A stretch of DNA of 7,449 nucleotides from Anaerolineae bacterium (GTDB taxonomy: Bacteria; Chloroflexota; Anaerolineae; JAAYZQ01). A program made the translations under genes and the position numbers. The notes under the pieces were generated by a model, which saw nothing but the letters and a program-made list of their open reading frames with translations, made no database searches and was not told where the DNA came from. The DNA is taken from assembly GCA_016926595.1 (NCBI GenBank), contig JAFGOG010000074.1:1-7449 (forward strand), in the 5' to 3' direction. Within the stretch, counting starts at the first letter, position 1. Each line of letters begins with the position of its first letter. Shown one piece after another: positions 6,016-7,449 of this stretch.

Positions 6016-6917
6016 TGGCAAAGGGCAGCTTTCAAGACGAGCTGGAAAAAAGGGCGACGCGGGCGCTTCTGACGCGGGCTGTTTACCGCTGGGAGAGTGC
6101 GGTGATCATCGGCCTGACGCTCGTCCTGTCCGTCCTCGTCCCCAAGCCCTTCCCATTTTGGGAGCCGTGGTTCTGGTTCATCCTCGGCGGGCTGGGTGAG
6201 GTAGGCCTGGTCTGGACCAGCCTGACCGATCCCGAGTTCCGGGCTAAAGCGGTGGCCGAGATGTTCCGCGAAAAGTTCCAGTCGCGGAGCGTGCGGGATG
6301 CCGGGCTGCGCAAACAGGTAGAAAAGGCCCAGGAGTACCGCGACCGGATCGACCAGGCGATCAACAAGGGCCGTGAGGGCGTGCTGCGCGATCACCTGCA
6401 AGACGTGAGCCGGGGCATCACCAACTGGGCGGAGAATGTGTACCGGCTGGCCGCCCGCCTGGACGCCTACCTGGCCGACAGGATGATCCACGACGACCTG
6501 CGGGCCGTGGGTCCGGCCATCGACGGGCTGAAAAAGAGGCTGGCCTTGGAAGACGACGACACCGTCAAGCGCCAGATCAGCCAGACGATTGCCCAAAAGC
6601 AGATTCAGCGGGATAACCTGCTCAAGCTCGAAAATGTCATGGAGCAGGCCCAGTTCCAGCTAGAGAGCACGCTGACGGCCATGGGCACCGTCTATTCGCA
6701 GGTCATGATCCTGAGCGCCCGAGACGTGGCGTCAGGCCGGGCGCAGCGCCTGCAACAGGATGTCAACGACCAGGTCCAGGCGCTGCAGGACGTGGTCACC
6801 ACCGTCGACGAGGTGTATCAATCTGGCGATGCCCTGGGACTGGCTGTGGACACGACGGCGCAGCCAGTCTCCAGCGCCGCCGGGCAGGCTCGGCGAAAAG
6901 GAACCAAGGGCCGCTAG
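6015..6917 (+). CDS. Two-helix membrane protein with long cytoplasmic coiled coil
   Basis: A 300-residue protein from ATG 6015, which shares its A with the upstream TAA (TAATG), a sign of translational coupling to the SBP-VWA gene. An upstream in-frame ATG at 5883 lies within the VWA coding region and is rejected. Residues about 28-43 and 50-70 are two hydrophobic helices joined by a short Pro/Trp turn (VPKPFPFWEP). Basic residues flank both outer ends, so both termini should be cytoplasmic. Residues about 72-272 are charged and helical with heptad-like spacing (KQVEKAQEYRDRIDQAI; RQISQTIAQKQIQRDNLLKLENVMEQAQFQLES), predicting coiled coils. The C-terminus is a low-complexity basic tail (GQARRKGTKGR). 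I do not recognise a named family. Its coiled coil and membrane hairpin would suit an adaptor between the extracellular VWA protein and cytoplasmic PspA, but this is inference. Its last codons form the beginning of the tandem repeat. Confidence 0.82.
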   Translation: MAKGSFQDELEKRATRALLTRAVYRWESAVIIGLTLVLSVLVPKPFPFWEPWFWFILGGLGEVGLVWTSLTDPEFRAKAVAEMFREKFQSRSVRDAGLRKQVEKAQEYRDRIDQAINKGREGVLRDHLQDVSRGITNWAENVYRLAARLDAYLADRMIHDDLRAVGPAIDGLKKRLALEDDDTVKRQISQTIAQKQIQRDNLLKLENVMEQAQFQLESTLTAMGTVYSQVMILSARDVASGRAQRLQQDVNDQVQALQDVVTTVDEVYQSGDALGLAVDTTAQPVSSAAGQARRKGTKGR

Positions 6918-6978
6918 CAGCGTGCGGCACAGGGCCGCTAGTAGCATGCGGCACAGGGCCGCTAGTAGCATGCGGCAC
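6907..6978 (+). repeat. Three 24-bp tandem repeats with hairpin arms
   Basis: Three contiguous units lie at 6907-6930, 6931-6954 and 6955-6978, with a decayed fourth copy near 6979-6998. Units 2 and 3 are identical; unit 1 differs at two positions (C for T at 6918, G for A at 6922). Each unit begins AGGGCCGCTAG and ends GCGGCAC. GCCGC and GCGGC are complementary, so each unit can form a 5-bp hairpin with a 9-base loop, and each junction can form one with a 5-base loop (ACAGG). The first unit holds the stop codon of the coiled-coil gene. With no unique spacers, it is not a CRISPR array. It may act as a weak terminator or mRNA-stabilising element, or be a neutral slippage product. Confidence 0.85.
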
Positions 6979-6987
6979 AGGGAAACT

Positions 6988-6992
6988 AGGAG
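6988..6992 (+). promoter_or_regulatory. Ribosome binding site that sets a GTG start
   Basis: AGGAG at 6988-6992 is 8 bases before GTG 7001, whereas the first in-frame ATG at 7031 falls inside the signal peptide and has no such site. It decides the start of the LivK-like gene. Confidence 0.75.
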
Positions 6993-7000
6993 CAGAAACT

Positions 7001-7449
7001 GTGAAGGTAACTATTAGATCGCTTATCATAATGCTTACTGTGTGCTGTGTGCTGTTTGCTGCGGCAGCCTGCGGCGGCGGCACTGCCAAACCGAGTGAGC
7101 CCACCAAGGGTGAGATCTTTGTCTACGTGGCCGCGCCGCTGTCCGGCTTTCAGGCCAACGGCGGGCAGACGGTGCTGGGCGGGGCGCGCCTGGCAGCCGA
7201 GCAGATCAACCGCGCTGGCGGGCTCCTGGGCTACAAAATGACGATCATCGGGCTGGACGACGAGTCCGATTCCGACGTGGCGCTGGCGGTTGCAGAAGAG
7301 ATCAAGGCCCAGATCGCCGAAGGCCGGCAGGTGCTGGGGGTCATCGGCCACTATAACAGCGGCCAGACCCTCAATGCCATGGAGATCTACAAGGACCTGC
7401 CCTTGATCGTCATCACCCCCACCTCCAGCGAGGTCAGCCTGACCCAAAA
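7001..7449 (+). CDS. Branched-chain amino acid-type ABC substrate-binding lipoprotein (partial, N-terminal)
   Basis: The first 149 codons of a gene cut by the right edge. Start GTG 7001 is chosen from AGGAG 8 bases upstream and because it yields a complete signal peptide: basic MKVTIR, hydrophobic core LIIMLTVCCVLFAAAA, then C24-GGG. C24 after AAA makes an acceptable, though not ideal, lipobox (position -3 is Ala rather than Leu). After the linker, GEIFVYVAAPLSGFQANGGQTVLGGARLAAEQINRAGG and LLGYKMTIIGLDDESD are typical Peripla_BP_6 (LivJ/LivK) N-terminal strands, and VLGVIGHYNSGQTLNAMEIY with LIVITPTSS is the conserved ligand-binding region. The family binds amino acids, amides or related small molecules for high-affinity uptake. 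It lies just after the tandem repeats. A LivH/M/G/F cluster may follow, but that is outside the window; a sensory relative is also possible. Confidence 0.88.
   Translation, partial: MKVTIRSLIIMLTVCCVLFAAAACGGGTAKPSEPTKGEIFVYVAAPLSGFQANGGQTVLGGARLAAEQINRAGGLLGYKMTIIGLDDESDSDVALAVAEEIKAQIAEGRQVLGVIGHYNSGQTLNAMEIYKDLPLIVITPTSSEVSLTQ

Noticed and set aside
6907..6978. CRISPR array
   Set aside because: The 24-bp units are directly adjacent with no unique spacers, there are only three, and no cas gene is in the window.
6760..7017. Repeat-spanning open frame encoding RAASSMRH-type repeats
   Set aside because: The frame stays open only because the 24-bp unit is a multiple of three; it overlaps the coiled-coil gene out of frame and lacks a domain and a ribosome binding site.

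Overview
The window is a GC-rich bacterial stretch in which every gene I can support lies on the + strand. The gene content suggests Chloroflexota (Anaerolineae or Caldilineae type) or a similar monoderm-like lineage. The pointers are extracytoplasmic Pro/Thr-rich proteins, membrane-anchored solute-binding proteins, a solute-binding/VWA fusion, and PspA with a housekeeping-type promoter and no PspF or sigma-54 signature. The taxonomic call is inference from gene content; no rRNA or tRNA is present.

Layout. (1) 1-172: the last 56 codons of a gene that probably ends in a small KOW-like beta domain. (2) 292-762: a small protein with an N-terminal membrane/signal segment, a long Pro/Thr/Ala-rich stalk and a C-terminal LADTG-helix-Arg tail resembling a class E sortase signal. 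(3) 783-2207: an unusual one-component regulator, a P-loop ATPase fused to an OmpR/PhoB-type winged helix with no receiver domain. (4) 2208-2338: an intergenic region with a good sigma-70-type promoter (TATAAT at 2264-2269) and a strong ribosome binding site. (5) 2339-6917: pspA, a membrane-anchored solute-binding protein, a second one fused to a VWA domain with a complete MIDAS, and a two-helix membrane protein with a long cytoplasmic coiled coil. The last two overlap by one base (TAATG). A strong 12-bp hairpin without a U-tract lies between pspA and the next gene. (6) 6907-6978: three copies of a 24-bp tandem repeat whose arms can form hairpins in two alternative registers. (7) 7001-7449: the start of a lipoprotein of the branched-chain amino acid (LivJ/LivK, Peripla_BP_6) binding family, beginning at GTG and cut by the window edge.

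How the genes may work together. PspA/IM30 proteins bind and remodel the inner face of the membrane under envelope stress. The next three genes would put two ligand-binding modules and a metal-dependent adhesion domain outside the membrane, and a coiled-coil membrane protein inside it that could reach PspA. No permease or ATP-binding subunit lies beside either anchored solute-binding protein, so they look more like sensors or structural parts than transporter subunits. My best candidate for an undescribed system is therefore an envelope-stress or surface-sensing module: PspA, anchored SBP, SBP-VWA and coiled-coil membrane protein, possibly controlled by the upstream ATPase-winged-helix regulator. 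The domain assignments are well supported; the functional link is inference.
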